Source: Yamagishiella unicocca
Lineage: Eukaryota > Chlorophyta > Chlorophyceae > Chlamydomonadales > Volvocaceae
Direction of reading: 5' to 3'
Length of the DNA: 64,000 bases
Assembly (NCBI GenBank): GCA_003116995.1
Contig: BDSL01000111.1
Location: 248,001-312,000 of the forward strand
Below, piece by piece: positions 1 through 11,979 of the stretch. The first letter of the stretch is position 1. Each line of letters starts with the position of its first letter. A model generated the notes under the pieces. It was not told the DNA's origin. It saw only the letters and a list, made by a program, of their open reading frames with translations, and searched no databases. The translations under genes and the position numbers were made by a program.

Positions 1-1327
1 GAGCGAGCGGAGAGCGGAGTCAAAACGACTGACCTGCTCAAGAGCTCCTTGGAAGCGCAGTGCTCCTAGGCCCTGGCGGATCTCGCCCGCCAGACCAGGC
101 GCCAAGGCTGGCTCACCCGCGGCGTCTAGGTGTTGCAGCGCAGCCTCCAGGTAGCTGCAGCCCTGGCTGAGTTGCTGGGGGGTCAAGGCGAAGTGACGGG
201 CGGGGGGGGAGTTGGAGTGCTGCGGTCGCAGCAGGGCGATACGAATCAGAGGATGCGACAAGCATTTGAGGCAGAGGTTAGAACGGATGGGAGGATGCTG
301 AAGCACTGCACGTGGTAGCAAGGCGTCACGTCGTTGTAACACGCATGCGTGCTAGCAGGGCCGCTGCCCTTACCTGCGTGGTCTTCCCTTCCAGGCTGTC
401 GCTGGCCAGGCCGCAATTAGCCAGGGCCATGCTTAGCATCACATCCCGCCTCAAAGCCGAGGGAAGCGCTTCCGGCCGCCGCAGCAGGTCCGTGCCAATA
501 TCCAGCGCGAGCTGGCATTGGCCCACCTGACGGGTTTCCCACAGATGCAGGCTGTCGGCGAAATGATGTCGGGCCTTATGGATAACAGCGTTACAGTGGA
601 ATCAGACGCAGAGCCCCCCGACGCAGGGCAATCAGACCGTTTGGGTAAGCTTGTCCCCTGTGGCCGATGTCGATGGTTCCCGGTCGCGAAGCCGCATACC
701 TCGGTCATGAGCGCAAGCGCGCCGGGCAGCAACTCCACAGGCAAGTTGAGCTCGCGGTTCTCCCTTGCGCGCCCCTTGCTGCTTATGAGATCGCGACGCA
801 CGAAGTCCAGAACCTCGAGCCTACATTATAATGACCGCGTGAGATGAAGTCCTGAAACACACGTCCTGCTCAGCTGCGCCGACCACCCACCTGCCATTGA
901 GCACGGCCTCGCTGTAACCAGCCTCCATCGCTGCGCCAACGAGCTGCTCGTAAACCGTGTTCAGCTCGCTATCTTTGACGAGGTCATTCTTCCGGAGGCC
1001 CAGGAGCTGAGGCAGTGAAGAGAGGGCCGTTGGCAGCTCAAATGTGGGAGCATTAAACAGCCAATATCCAGGGATGCTAAGCTATTCCTTAACAGGTTAA
1101 TATGATCCACTATTCGAAGGACGGAGGCATAGACGCTGCGGCTTCCGACTGACCTCTTGCCCCTCCAGCGGAAGCCGCACATCCGAGCCTTGCAAATCTA
1201 TCGGCGCTCCTTGACGAAATTGAGCCACATGAAGGTTGGGCCGTAGGAAGACACCAATGTGGCGAGGCTGGGCGCGCAGCTGTCGCATCGGGCCGCCCAA
1301 GCGCACGGTGCACCGCTTTAGATCCAT
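1..1327 (-). CDS. ARC6/PARC6-family plastid division protein, N-terminal part (truncated by window edge)
   Basis: Five exons: 1154..1327, 891..1036, 700..820, 374..526 and 34..174, all with GT-AG junctions and matching phase; they encode the first 245 residues, and the gene continues off the left edge. The ATG at 1327 is preceded directly by an in-frame TAA. Residues about 59-107 have the shape of the degenerate J-like start of this family (SLPQLLGLRKNDLV). They are followed by the family pattern LPGALALMTEVGQCQLALDIG, RRDVMLSMALANCGLASD and YLEAALQHL...LAPGLAGEI. In plants ARC6 and its paralogue PARC6/CDP1 sit in the inner envelope and organise the FtsZ ring. The visible part does not separate the two: the DIG/LSMALA stretch recalls PARC6, the LAPGL stretch ARC6. 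The basic N-terminus (about 40 residues, few acids) fits a transit peptide. Family call is firm, paralogue call open. Confidence 0.75.
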
Positions 1328-2508
1328 TTGTGCTTATAGTACAAGGCGAAAGTCTTGTGAGGTTGAACTATAATAGTGTGCATGTTGGGCCTTTTCAAGG
1401 CAACAGGTTCCCGCCAGTCCAGTACGGCAACTGACGCTTATAAACTGAACTACTGGGAGCGCCAGTATGCCACCCAACCTGTGCGAGAAATGTGTGATAC
1501 TCATTTGACTGAAATATCTAGCTATTTATGTCTCTGGGTGGCACGTTCGAGCTGTCCGCACCGACGCCCATACCCGTCCGTGTCGCAACGCGGGCGATTG
1601 CGGTTCTTGCAGTCACATACGCGTAATTGACACTCCAATGAAAACACACTAACTACACCATTCGACTGATGACGGGCGCCGCGAGAAGTACGAGAGTACG
1701 AAAACGCACTTGAACGCACCTTAATGGACGCAAACGCGCTAGTGCACCTCCGTAACCCCTCATCTCCCACGCCCCTCGTACATGGTTGGGTCTTCCTGTT
1801 GCCGTTGAAACTCATGAGCAGCAACCCTTGCACTACTTCGCAGAGATCGCAAGCAGGCGTTGGGCACGGACGATGTGGGCGTGCCCATTAAACATTGTTT
1901 CTCGGTCTGCTAGCTTGCCCGGACTCTTGGCGGGCGTGTTACAGTAACCCAGGCAGGCCCAGGCAGTGCGATACCATGTCCATGCGCCCCCAAACTCAAC
2001 GGTTGACAAGTATTTCTGTCGACCAAAGCGTTGTCCGGCTTGCCACACGAAAGACGGCAGGCATCAAGAGTAGTTTGTTTCCAAGGAGTCCGGCAAGCAC
2101 GCAGGCAAGCGGCAATCTAACTCTCACAAGTCAAGGTTGCAGCGTCTTTCGATTGAAAAAGTCGCGTTGGTCATCCGGTGCCGCCCGGTAAATCAAATTC
2201 GCTGCCAGCAGGGGGTTGCTCCAAAAGCGGGCACGCCCACCGACGGAAGCCGTCTTCATTCCAAAAACGCCCAGCCAGCGGCCAAAGCAAATTGACGCTG
2301 ACCTCAAGCACCTCACGCCCCCCTACACCAAGACCCTCACGCTCGCTTCATTGTCGACCGCCCTCAGCCATCCATGCTCAGCAGAATGCTGAGCCACCGA
2401 TACGGTGCTTCATCACCCCTATCGCTCACAGCTTCGAAACCTCAGCTCACTGTCCTCTCCCCTCTCCGACAATTGCTGTCCCCACGCGTTATGTGCCCCT
2501 GCCTCCCC
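1328..2508. other. Intergenic: 5' region of the ARC6-like gene and 3' flank of LPA3
   Basis: No coding signal on either strand beyond short random frames. It should hold the promoter of the leftward ARC6-like gene and the 3'UTR of LPA3. No TATA box or other element stands out. Confidence 0.5.
1939..1943 (-). terminator. Candidate TGTAA polyadenylation signal of LPA3
   Basis: TTACA on the plus strand reads TGTAA on the minus strand, about 570 nt after the LPA3 stop. It is the nearest such pentamer downstream that I found. A 0.57-kb 3'UTR is normal for volvocine genes. Confidence 0.4.
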
Positions 2509-5500
2509 TTACAACCTCCACTCGTGGCTCTTTTCCTTGTCGTAATCGTCCTCATACCACGTGCTGGTCTTGTAGCCACGGCGCAGGAACTGCATGGTAC
2601 TGCCCTCCGCCTCGGTGGCCAGGCCCATGGCCACCGTCAGCTCCTCCTTGACCTCACCTGCGGCATCAGAAATGCAAGTAGGACCGGTAGCTGGTGACGG
2701 AACCCGGCAAGCACAACAAGTCTTCCCCCCATGCCGCACGCAAAGACCCGCTTCAGCAAACACTGTTCTATCCGGCTCATCCGCTCACCCAAGTTGTAGC
2801 GGGCGCGGTCCTCGGCGATGCACGCGTACTCGCCGCCGTCCTGCTTGAGCATAACCTGCAATGCATACGGCAGCGACGGTGGCCCGCATTTCGGCGCACA
2901 ACCCAGCTGGCAACTGCAACCCGTCGACCGATGCCGGAGCTGAAAACTGCGCTGCCTGTCTTTACGTTCCCAGGTTTGGAAACTGCGCGGAAAAGCTACC
3001 TACGCCAGCTAATAGCTGATGGCCCCATCCATGCTACCCCATGCGAACCCCATGCGACGCCGTACCTGCCAGGGACCCGGGTACTCCCGGAATAGCGCTC
3101 CGCTGTAGTTAATGATGTACGGCGGCACCGGCACGGACTTGGAGTAGTCGCGAGTGCGCAGGTAGAACACGGGCCGCACGCGTGCCAGGAAGTCGTAGTG
3201 GATGTCCTTGGACGGGAAGGCCGGCAGGCCCAGGTCGCCGCGCAGCGTGTCTAGCTCCAGGTTCCACATGATGATCACCTTGTCCTTGGAAGACGCAGCG
3301 GGCATCTGGAAGGGCGGGACGAGCGGGCGGCCGGGGTTGGGTCGGACGGGGGGAGAGAAGGCAGACCGGTGTGCGGGCGCTAGAGTGGCTTCAGGTTGGG
3401 ACCGGGTGCTAGCGCTGCGTGCGATCGCGCTTCTCCTCGGCGCCCAGTGCAAGTGCCTTGGTGTCCTGCCACGTCAAGATTTTGCTTCACAAAAAGGTGC
3501 GGCGCGTGCCGGGCGGTGTGCAGTCAGGCCCCAGCATCCCTACGATCTGACTTGGTAACGCATCGGGTCGTGCGGTACACATACGCCAATCAACATGTCA
3601 AGCCTGAGCATCCAGGCCCACACGCAGTTTTAACCCGGGGCCGTAAACACGGAGATGTCCCCAACCGCTTGCCTTCTCGATGTACGCCTTCACATTCAGC
3701 AGCTCAATGCACGTGGCGTTGATGATGATGTATGTGTCCGCCCGGTCGCCAGCCTCCTTGCTGCTGGGTGCGCCGCCGCCGAACAGCGCCGCCAGTGGGT
3801 TCGGCGCGTCCCCCTCCTTCAGGTGACCAACCGTAACACCTTCGGCAAGCTGGATGGAATTCTTGAAGCTGCGACGCATCAAACCCACGGTCGGGGCCCG
3901 CTTAACGCAAGTAGCGGCGTGCACACGCTTGTACTCACTTGCCGGTGTGCTAAGACACTTGACGGCCTTGACTACTATTTACACCCGCAATTCAACCCTT
4001 CGGCTGCAACGGGTACACGTCAGGCGCTTGCAGCTGAAGGACGGGCCGCCACCTTGCGCTGACTTTGCAACGTTCCGCCAACATCCAAGGCTTCCCTTCA
4101 TCCCCTCCTTGCGTTTGCCAAGCGGGGTCCAGGCATTTAACGCATCAGAACCTCTAGAGGCCATGCCAGGTGCCGTACAACCCGGATGCTGCTCAGTCAG
4201 ACCCGAACCTGTTAGTCAACGCGTTAGCGTCCCCTTCACGATCTCGGCCCCCCTTCACGGTCTCGGGCCCCCCCACTGACGGTCGCTCACCCCTTCACGC
4301 AAGGTCGCTCCCCCCCTACTCACGGTCGCTCCTCCCCCCTCCGACTCACATGCGGCAGGTGCGCGAGTACTCGCCGCCGTCCGGCAGAACGATGTGCACC
4401 TTCCGCCCCCGAGTAGCTAGCTGCAGGTACGCGGCACGACGTGGGGACCGACGCTCAGTTTCTTCCTCAATAGCCACTAGGCCAAACGTTTAATACCCAG
4501 ACTGAAGGATTTAACATGTAGATCGAAGACAGTTAGCCCCATGAAGGGAGAAATGCGCGGGGTTGTGCTTCCGTTGAACGCAAGATGCGCAAAAAATGAA
4601 ATTCAAATGCCGCGTTGTCGTTGACCAGCTGTACCGGCAGCTGCACCGCCCGCACCCAGCTCCCGCGCTCAACCCTAGCGCGTGCATTGCACACCACACA
4701 TCGACGAGCATCAACACAAACATTTCCTACAAGGGAAGTCTGGGCGGATACGGTGCCTTTGCTCAGCAGCTCCCCTATCCCATGCAGCCCGAGCTAGGGC
4801 ACAACGCACGCACCAATTGCGCATCTAAAGGGAAAAGCGACGAACCACGCCGGGCGGGTAGCGAGATGTACAACCCAAATCAGGAGCCACACGTGCCGGC
4901 TAACTATTTGCATCCAGGTCCCAAACCTAACCCTGCGACTGTGCGTGATATCTGTTCTCGGCCCTTGAAGGTCAAGCATCAGCGATATGGGTCGCTACCC
5001 AGTACCAACAACGCCATCGCCTTTGCCCTATTGCCGCCTATCCCAACGCACATACGGTGTGCAAACAGTGCAATTCACCAGTCGGTTTCCCGGGGGGTTA
5101 CAACCCAATCTGCTGCCCAATTGCCTCACCCGCCGGGCTGCCGCCAGGGCCAGCTGCGTGTTGGAATCGATGAAGAGGTCCGACGAGCCCTTGTAGCCTG
5201 CAACATGGCGTTGGCAGTCAGGGGAATCAAGGGGCTAAGGTAAGGGCACAAAGTGCAGTCGCACGAGTGACCCGGGCTACCACAGCCACTCGCTGCGGGG
5301 AAGTATGCGAAAGGTTAATTGACACCCCAGATGACTCCTGATGGCAACTTGCGCCAGGCATTTCACACATGGAACCGGGTGCAAGGCCACGGGCGACAGC
5401 GTGCGCGCACCATCGACATTGGTCGGCAGGGCTGGGAACTCGACCTCAAGCCACTTGAGGCCGTCGTTGATCGCCCCCATAACAGAGTCAACTGCATCAT

Positions 5501-5756
5501 TGACCATTTCGCCGTATGAAAGCGGCTTATAGGTCATCCGCCCTTCAGTTTTGTCCAATACCGCTCGGGCGCCTGCGCTCGTGGTAGGCTCATCGGGTGC
5601 GGCACGCGCGGGGATTACTCCCACCCGATCCCTAAGAACACGACTAGGGCATTGCTGCGGGCGGCCGAAGCGTGCGGTCCGGAGGAACTGGATAGCACTT
5701 GGGGTGTGGGTCAGAACCTGCACACGGCCGGCGGCACGGCTCTGAAGATGCGACAT
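2509..5756 (-). CDS. LPA3: LPA3-like photosystem II assembly factor (DUF1995)
   Basis: Seven exons: 5411..5756, 5130..5197, 4350..4420, 3673..3868, 3066..3305, 2789..2855 and 2509..2657; 378 residues, close to land-plant LPA3. The start is the ATG of [10 protein letters not shown]; the first ~60 residues are basic and Ser/Ala-rich, a likely chloroplast transit peptide. The rest follows LPA3 throughout: [15 protein letters not shown], then [20 protein letters not shown] (across the first junction), [90 protein letters not shown] and [11 protein letters not shown] near the C-terminus. In Arabidopsis LPA3 is a stromal factor that works with LPA2 in CP43 insertion into PSII. Intron 4 appears to use a GC donor. 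The gene is divergent from the RWP-RK gene. Confidence 0.85.
4231..4349 (-). repeat. G-run / donor-like degenerate tandem repeat inside LPA3 intron 3
   Basis: Read on the minus strand, the first ~120 nt of intron 3 consist of about six degenerate units. Each has a donor-like start (GTGAGTCGG, GTGAGTAGG, GTGAGCG, GTGAAGG) followed by a run of 4-7 G and usually AGCGACC or CGAGACC. The true donor at 4349 is the first unit. Confidence 0.7.
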
Positions 5757-6444
5757 TGCGCTGTGTCCCAAGCTAAAATGTGCACAACTCGTTACTAAGT
5801 GGAGCAGGTGTCAAGATTTCCCTCAAAGAGGAGTCCGACGGTCGCTGCTGTACGCGGCCGATTTCGCTCCCATCTTTAACACCTCCCCTATGGCATCGAT
5901 AGTACGCTGTATACACTCCAGTTCCACGAATCTTTATTAATGCTGAATACTGTTCGGTTTTCACTGTTCGTCCCCTGTGAGCCGGCTGTGCTGCCAGCCA
6001 CGATAGATTCAGCCTCCCTCCCACTCCTGAAGGCACGTCCAGTATAGCTTTTGTTAAACAGATGCGGTGACAGGATTTCGTGCGGCTTGCGTTCGCACGA
6101 GGGGGAAGCAGTCGGCTCCGACTTGTGTGGGCACGGTCTTGGTCCTGCTCAGCGACACTCCGCGCAGATGAGAGACACGTGATACTAATAAGCCACAGGC
6201 GGCGCTCGCACAGGTGAGAAGCCCAAGCCTGAGAGGTCCGCGACCAGCGTCCGCTCACCTGCCCGCTCGTTCCTCTCCCGGCATGCTCTTCCGGACGATA
6301 TGATTTTTTAAGTTGTATTCATGATCTGCAAGCCATGCATGACGTCTCTATGCGTCTCTAGGTATCCAGGCTATCTCCGACCCTCCTCCTTCCTGCGCCG
6401 GTCCGCGTGCTCCCAGGAGCCTAACCGGCTGGCTTGGATAGGTT
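5757..6444. promoter_or_regulatory. Divergent intergenic region between LPA3 and the RWP-RK gene
   Basis: About 690 bp separate the two start codons, so both promoters and 5'UTRs must lie here. An AT-rich stretch at about 6300-6320 lies about 125-145 bp before the RWP-RK ATG. A minus-strand frame (5773..6258) has no recognisable content and is treated as leader or noise. Confidence 0.5.
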
Positions 6445-9400
6445 ATGGAGACCTCTGGTGCAGAAGCTTTCCTTGGGTCGGACGGCGAAGAAAATCTGCC
6501 GTTCGTCGGAGTCGCGGCGACGAATGCTTTTCTTGCTCCAGCCCGGCTTCAGCCAAATATTTTGGGAGACGTGCAGTCCGGCGCAAACGCGCAGTTTGCA
6601 GGTTCCCTTGCATTTGCTGCTGCGTCTTTGGCTTCAGGGCCCATGCAAGTGGGTTCTGCGGTTGCGGAATTGGCGTGTCCGCATGGCAGCGACGGCGGTT
6701 CCCCCTCCCAAAAGCCGGAAATGCTCCGACCCCTGCCGTCCTTCGACAAATTTCCGCCTATGGAGCCACAACCTTCACGGCGCGCACACTCAGAGCTGCT
6801 GCCACCGGCACGGCTGGTAGCGGTTGCGCACGCTGCCCTACAGTCGGCTGGGTTCCGGCGGCGGCAAGTGCCTGGCTCACAACAGCAGCTGCAGCAGGAT
6901 GCCCAGAATGCTCCCTCCGAACGCTCGGGGGGCACTGCGGTGGAGGTTGAGCGCAGCGCCTCGGTCAAGCGTGAGCTCCCAACGCGGGAAGGCGACAGCC
7001 AGGGTGCTCTGGACAACCCACACGATTCCAAGCGGCCTCGCACGGCATCCAGCACCGAGGCAGTTCCCGTAGATGTACCGGTGGGTGTGAACGGCATGAA
7101 TATATGTATCATTTACGGTATTAGGTGGTGGAGGGCACGCTGATGGGAAGCAGTGAAGGGGGGCGTTTGGCGCCTCCCCAGCTGACTGAAGTATGGGTCA
7201 AGCCCTCGTAGGAGGCATGGGGTTGGGGTGTATTCCACAATGGACTATGGTACGAGCACGTGTGTATCCATGTCATATTCGTGTGGCAGCTAGGGGCGTG
7301 TGTTGCTGCCCGTTTCGCTAGCTGCTGCGCACACCTGGCTTGCATCTCGCAACAATAGCCATAATAACGAGGCGCACCGATTACGCACTTGCTTGAGCAG
7401 GTGCAGCCACCGGGTGAGGCTGGCGCTGCTGATGCCGTCGCACAAATTACACCACCTGCGGGCACCTCTGCCGCCCAGCAGGCGCTGCAGACTTCCGCCG
7501 GGGCCAAGAGGGAAGCAGCGCCGTTACCACCCGCGCCCGTTCCCAGCGTCACCTCGCCGTTCGCCAGGCACCTCGCGAGCCGCTTCAGTGTCAGCGGCGC
7601 TGCGGACGTTACAGTGCCCCTTCCCAGCAATGCGCCCCAAGCAGTGCAAAACGGGCCCATGAAGTCGGCTTTCTCCCACGCTGCATCCCTGCCTACGGAA
7701 TGGCAACCGGGCTGTAGCATCACAACCGGTCGGCGATCAGCCCGCTCGCCCGCGATTAAGGGCAGTCGCAACCTCAGCCTGACACGCGCTACATCAGCGG
7801 ATGCGAACTCAAGCCCAGGCTCGCGCCCTGTCTCAGGATTTGGCGCGGCGCCATCAGCAATCGCGGTGGTGGAAGCAAACAGCTTATCGGCGAACGCAGG
7901 ACCTGGTAGTCCCTCCGCTGCTGCGGCAGCCGCGGCGGCGGCTGCTCCGTCAGCGGCTGCCGAGCACACTGACAACGGTAATTCTGGCGCCAATGGCGTC
8001 TCGAACGGTGCAAATGGGGCCCCAGAAACAGCAGGTTCAGCTGATCTGCGTCGCTTGGCACAGCTAGCGGAAGCCGCTGCAATGCTGGAGGAGCAGCTTA
8101 CGGGGGAGGGGGGCAGCACAGCCAAGGGCGCTCGCCGTGCCGCCGCCATCGGCCCTGACGCGGGCCCAAACCAGGCGACAGCGAATGGCCGCACCCGGAC
8201 CACGGACGACGGCGGCAAAGCGGCCGTGGACGGGGCCGAACAGGCGATGCTTCGGACGCGCGCAGGTTCTGTGACAGCGGCGGGCCTCGCGGCCGGTTCA
8301 GCGACTGGCTCGGGCGGCTCCGGCTCAGCGGCGTGCGGAGATGGGGCTGGGGCTGGGGCCCGCGAGTCAGGGCCTGCGCAGATGTTTCCCATGGCGTCAA
8401 TCCCCGCATCAAACACGTCTCTGCGACCGCTGGGCTCGCAACCGGCGCCTATAACTGAGTCACAGCCCGGAGCCGGTAACGCCGCCACACGTGGCAGGGC
8501 CGGTGGCCGAGAGGGTAGCGCTGACGGTGGCGATGAGGAAGGGACGGCGGGGAGCCGTCGCCGTTGCCTGCAGGACAGCGAGGCCAATAGTGCCGGTGGC
8601 AGCCATGACGATGGGCGCCGTGGCGCAGGTGAGGAGGACGACGGCGACATGGGCGATGGTGAGGACATGAACGATGATATGGGCGACGGCAGCAACGACA
8701 GCGCCGGCGGAGGCAGCTCCGGGGGTGGCAGCGGCGGACGGACCCTGACGGAGCGGTACCGCGCGGCGCTGAAGGCGTCGGCGGCGCAGCAGCGAGGGCG
8801 GACCGCGAGCGGCAGCACCGGGCTCTGTAGGCAGGACTCCGACAAGGCGTCATCGCGGTGAGGATGAACGTCGAGCAAACCGGATGTTTAAACCGTGCAG
8901 CTGTACGTTCTGCGCTGTACTATGTCTCTCCCCATGTCAAGATGCATGGTGTTTCAGGCAGAGTGCCTGTGACTGGTGTGAGATGCAAAGCCACGCCGCC
9001 CGTTCCCTTCTCCACACCCGTTGCGCCGGCCGCTACTTGACACGGCTTGCCTTCCCGCCACGGCTGCATCTGCGCTGCGCGCGCTTCTGACCTGCCCTAA
9101 ACCCCCGTGTGGCACTCCTGCCTGCCTCCTCCCGCCCAGCGCCGCGAACCGTAACGGTGTGTGCGCCCGCATCGCGAGCATCACCAAGGAGCGGCTGCAG
9201 CAGGTCTACCACCTCAACATTGAGGAGGCCGCGCGTGAGCTGGGCATCGGCATGACCAAACTCAAGGAGCACTGCCGCACGCTGGGCATCCCACGCTGGC
9301 CGTCACGCAAGCTCAAGTCGATGGACAAGTTGATCGAGAGCCTCAACGAGCGGGCTATGACGGAGCCAGCGACCAAGGAGGTGGGGCCGTAACGTGCTTA

Positions 9401-10390
9401 AGGGGAAGGCGGGGGCAGCAAGGGACAGTGATCAACTGCTGATCTGGGTCCCGCGCCACTCATGGCGGGTTGGTCGTTCGCCTTGATAAAGACGTCGGAA
9501 AACGTCAGGTGGAAAATTGCTATAGCGGGGGCATCTGGTTCCCGGTTTCCTTATCCGGCTGTGCTGGTTCGACTTGGGAAGGTGCCTTTCACAGGGCAAC
9601 CTTGCACTTTGAGTAGCTTAATCGGACAGCTCGCGGCGCTAGCTATGTGGTAACGTCACCGGCCGTGCACCATTTGCCCTGTCGCCTGGGTCATCCCTTC
9701 CCTCGCGCCCCTCAGGTCATTGCTGACATCTTGGCGGAAATCGAGTCGTTCAAGCGAGCCATCTACGAAAATCCCTGTCTGGAGGTGGAAGAGGACATTA
9801 AGCGCCTGCGCCAGTCCAACTTCAAGAAGGAGTACCAGCAGCGCCAAGTAGAGCAGCGGCTGCGTGTAGGCCCCACAGACCGTCCAATCGGCTGCGGCGC
9901 CTCCTCCGCTGGCGGGTCGCAGCCGCCACCGCCATGCCTCGGGGAGGTTGCGTCCGGTCCCATGTCGGCGATGCCAATAGTCGCAGGTGCCGGGTCGGCG
10001 ACGGCGCTGGCGCTGGCGCAGCCGCCGATGGCAGGGACTCTGCCGCCGGCGCTGGCCGCAGGCCTTGGGCCTGTTTTTGCGGCGGGACACCTGTCATCTG
10101 GGTCGGCTGGGTCGTCGGCGCAGCTGGCCCAGGCTCTATCGCAGGTCCAGCAGCAGACGCAACAGCTGCCAGGGCAGATGTCGCTGCTGGTCCACGAGCA
10201 GCTGCAGCAGCTCCTCATGGCGCAACCTCCTGCCGCCCTCCAGCACCTGATGGCGCAACGGGCGCTAGGAGCCATGCCTCCGCATGCTTTACTGCTGCCG
10301 ACCGTGCTGTCGCAGCAGCAACAGCAGCAGGTTGCAAAGCCGCTGGGTGCTCTGGCTGCTGTTGGGGAGGTGGCTTTGGACGAGGACTAG
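6445..10390 (+). CDS. RWP-RK domain transcription factor
   Basis: Four exons in phase: 6445..7080, 7401..8857, 9140..9380 and 9716..10390; 1002 residues. The RWP-RK DNA-binding domain lies at about residues 710-770 in exon 3: it holds LNIEEAARELGIGMTKLKEH, the helix-turn-helix-like part, then CRTLGIPRWPSRKLKSMDKL with an intact RWPxRK core. Exon 4 continues with a charged helical stretch (LAEIESFKRAIYEN, KRLRQSNFKKEYQQRQ). It ends in a Gln/Leu/Ala-rich tail with two Gln-rich runs. The first ~700 residues are low complexity (Ala, Gly, Ser, acidic GDGGDEEG-type runs) and look disordered. RWP-RK proteins regulate nitrogen responses and gametogenesis; MID, the volvocine mating-type factor, is a much smaller member and this is not MID. 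Its target process cannot be told. An alternative in-frame donor at 7070 would remove four residues. Confidence 0.85.
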
Positions 10391-11811
10391 GATTGACGCC
10401 GGTCGTTCCAACGAAAGGCACCGTGCCGTGCTCGGGCTGTGTGCAGGCTTCCCTGTTAGGCTGACTGGTCGCTCATGTCGAAGTAGGTCGTGGAGCGCAC
10501 TCGGGCATCCCCATTGCGATGTCGGCGGGCGCGCGGCAGTGCCCACGTGCGCTGTGTTTTCATTGTGTGGAACCTTACCAGCCTGTGGTTCTTATATGTG
10601 GTAGGTGCGCGCGAGGAAAGGCGGTCGCCAATAATCTGTGCAGCTCTCTCGGACACCGCAGCGGCCGTGCTTCTGTGGCGCGGAAAACTGGGCGTGTGCG
10701 TGTTATTGGATGGCTTGGCGTCCGGCGTGCGAAAAGGGTTAGGGGTTTTCCTGTCTGCCTCACTTTCACTGCCTCACTTATACATCATGCGAATGTTGGG
10801 GCTTGGGGGAAGTCACAGCTTAACGCAGGCCGCGAAGCTGGTTGGCTGCAGCCTGGTTACTATTACTGTCCGAGAACTGATGTCCTATCCCTGTTTGGCA
10901 GGCCCTACGCCTCGTACCGTAAAGACAAAGCCTCATCAAGATTGTTGAGGCAAGGGATGACAACCGGCGCGGCTTTAGTGTTGGTGCAGTGGCATTAGAC
11001 TGCTACGAGTTTTGGGCACTGGAAAGGGGCTTGTGCTCTGATGCTTGTGCGCACTGGTGCTGCGGCCTGAAGTAACAGCATGCTGCCGTTCCATCCTCTA
11101 GGACCTGTGCAAGACTGCAAGGGGGTGTGGCGGCCGGTTTGCTCTGACCTGCTCCGAGGACCTTCCTGCCTCCAGGAAAGAATGGCAGGTCAATGCCACC
11201 CGCTCAAATCGTACACTTGTGTCCCTTCACCCGTTCCCAAGTCCTCTGTCAGGGATGGACTCGGGCCTAGGTAGGGCCTCGGGAGCGGGCCATGTGCGTC
11301 CGTTTCGATGCTGTTGCTGACCTGACGTTCATTGGGTCCGACTGCTACCGGTTTATGCTTCAACTGGGCCCCGCCTTGGCGGTTGCTCCTTACATGGGTT
11401 CGAGGCCAAGAAGGCCGGACGAATTTAATGTATATTTATTCCCTCAAACCACCTCCCTCCGATGAGAGCAATGAGAGCAACACCGCGCTGTCCTTCGTGT
11501 GGGGCCGTTCTTAACAAGCAGGCAACTCGGTCAGCAACATCGCTCTCGTTCCTACGAAAGCCCCGTGCCGATTATGCGGACCGCCACCTTTTGACCGCAT
11601 GCCTGCGCAAAAGGAAGGAAAGGAAAGTCACCGGAAATCGGAGGTTCCGTCGCGAGGTTCGGGTACACCGTCGTTCTCAACAGCGGGCACATCTCGACCA
11701 AACAGCATACGATGAGCGTATGCAGTTGGAAAGGATGCAAACATGTAAGCTGTGCTGTCTATTCCTGCTCCTTGTGCGCTGTTTCTCCCAGTATTGACAT
11801 GCTCTGCCCGC
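10391..11811 (+). other. Long 3'UTR or intergenic stretch after the RWP-RK gene
   Basis: No exon-like frame that matches a family was found on either strand. The first plus-strand TGTAA pentamers lie at 11744 and 11812, so either the RWP-RK message has a ~1.4-kb 3'UTR or an unrecognised non-coding transcript lies here. Confidence 0.4.
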
Positions 11812-11838
11812 TGTAAATAAAGAGCTTTGCGAATTACA
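11812..11838. terminator. Back-to-back polyadenylation signals of convergent genes
   Basis: TGTAA at 11812-11816 on the plus strand (RWP-RK side) and TTACA at 11834-11838, which is TGTAA on the minus strand (RAD51D side, ~140 nt after its stop), are only 17 bp apart. With cleavage about 10-20 nt beyond each signal, the two transcripts would end on top of each other. Confidence 0.6.
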
Positions 11839-11979
11839 CCGTCATCAGCACCCCCGTGACCCGTTGCCGCTGTCCTAGGTACAATAGTGCACCGTACAAA
11901 ACTGCAGGAATAGCTTGCATCCGTATGCCGCAAAATCCGACAACAGGCATGGTCGGCGCACACCTTGCCTTTCACCCGC

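Noticed and set aside
4596..5243. 215-codon plus-strand frame inside LPA3 intron 2
   Set aside because: No domain and no splice partners; the region is explained as an intron, and the frame overlaps LPA3 exon 2 in antisense.
5773..6258. 161-codon minus-strand frame just upstream of LPA3
   Set aside because: Composition and lack of family pattern suggest leader or promoter sequence; LPA3 has its own ATG with a plausible transit peptide.
7121..8878. 585-codon minus-strand open frame
   Set aside because: It is the antisense of RWP-RK exon 2; its Ala/Pro/Ser runs mirror the GC-rich coding strand, and it has no family resemblance.
6445..10390. RWP-RK gene as a MID-type mating-type determinant
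   Set aside because: MID is a small protein with a C-terminal RWP-RK domain; this one is 1002 residues with the domain near residue 740 and a long C-terminal tail, and nothing else in the window suggests a mating-type locus.
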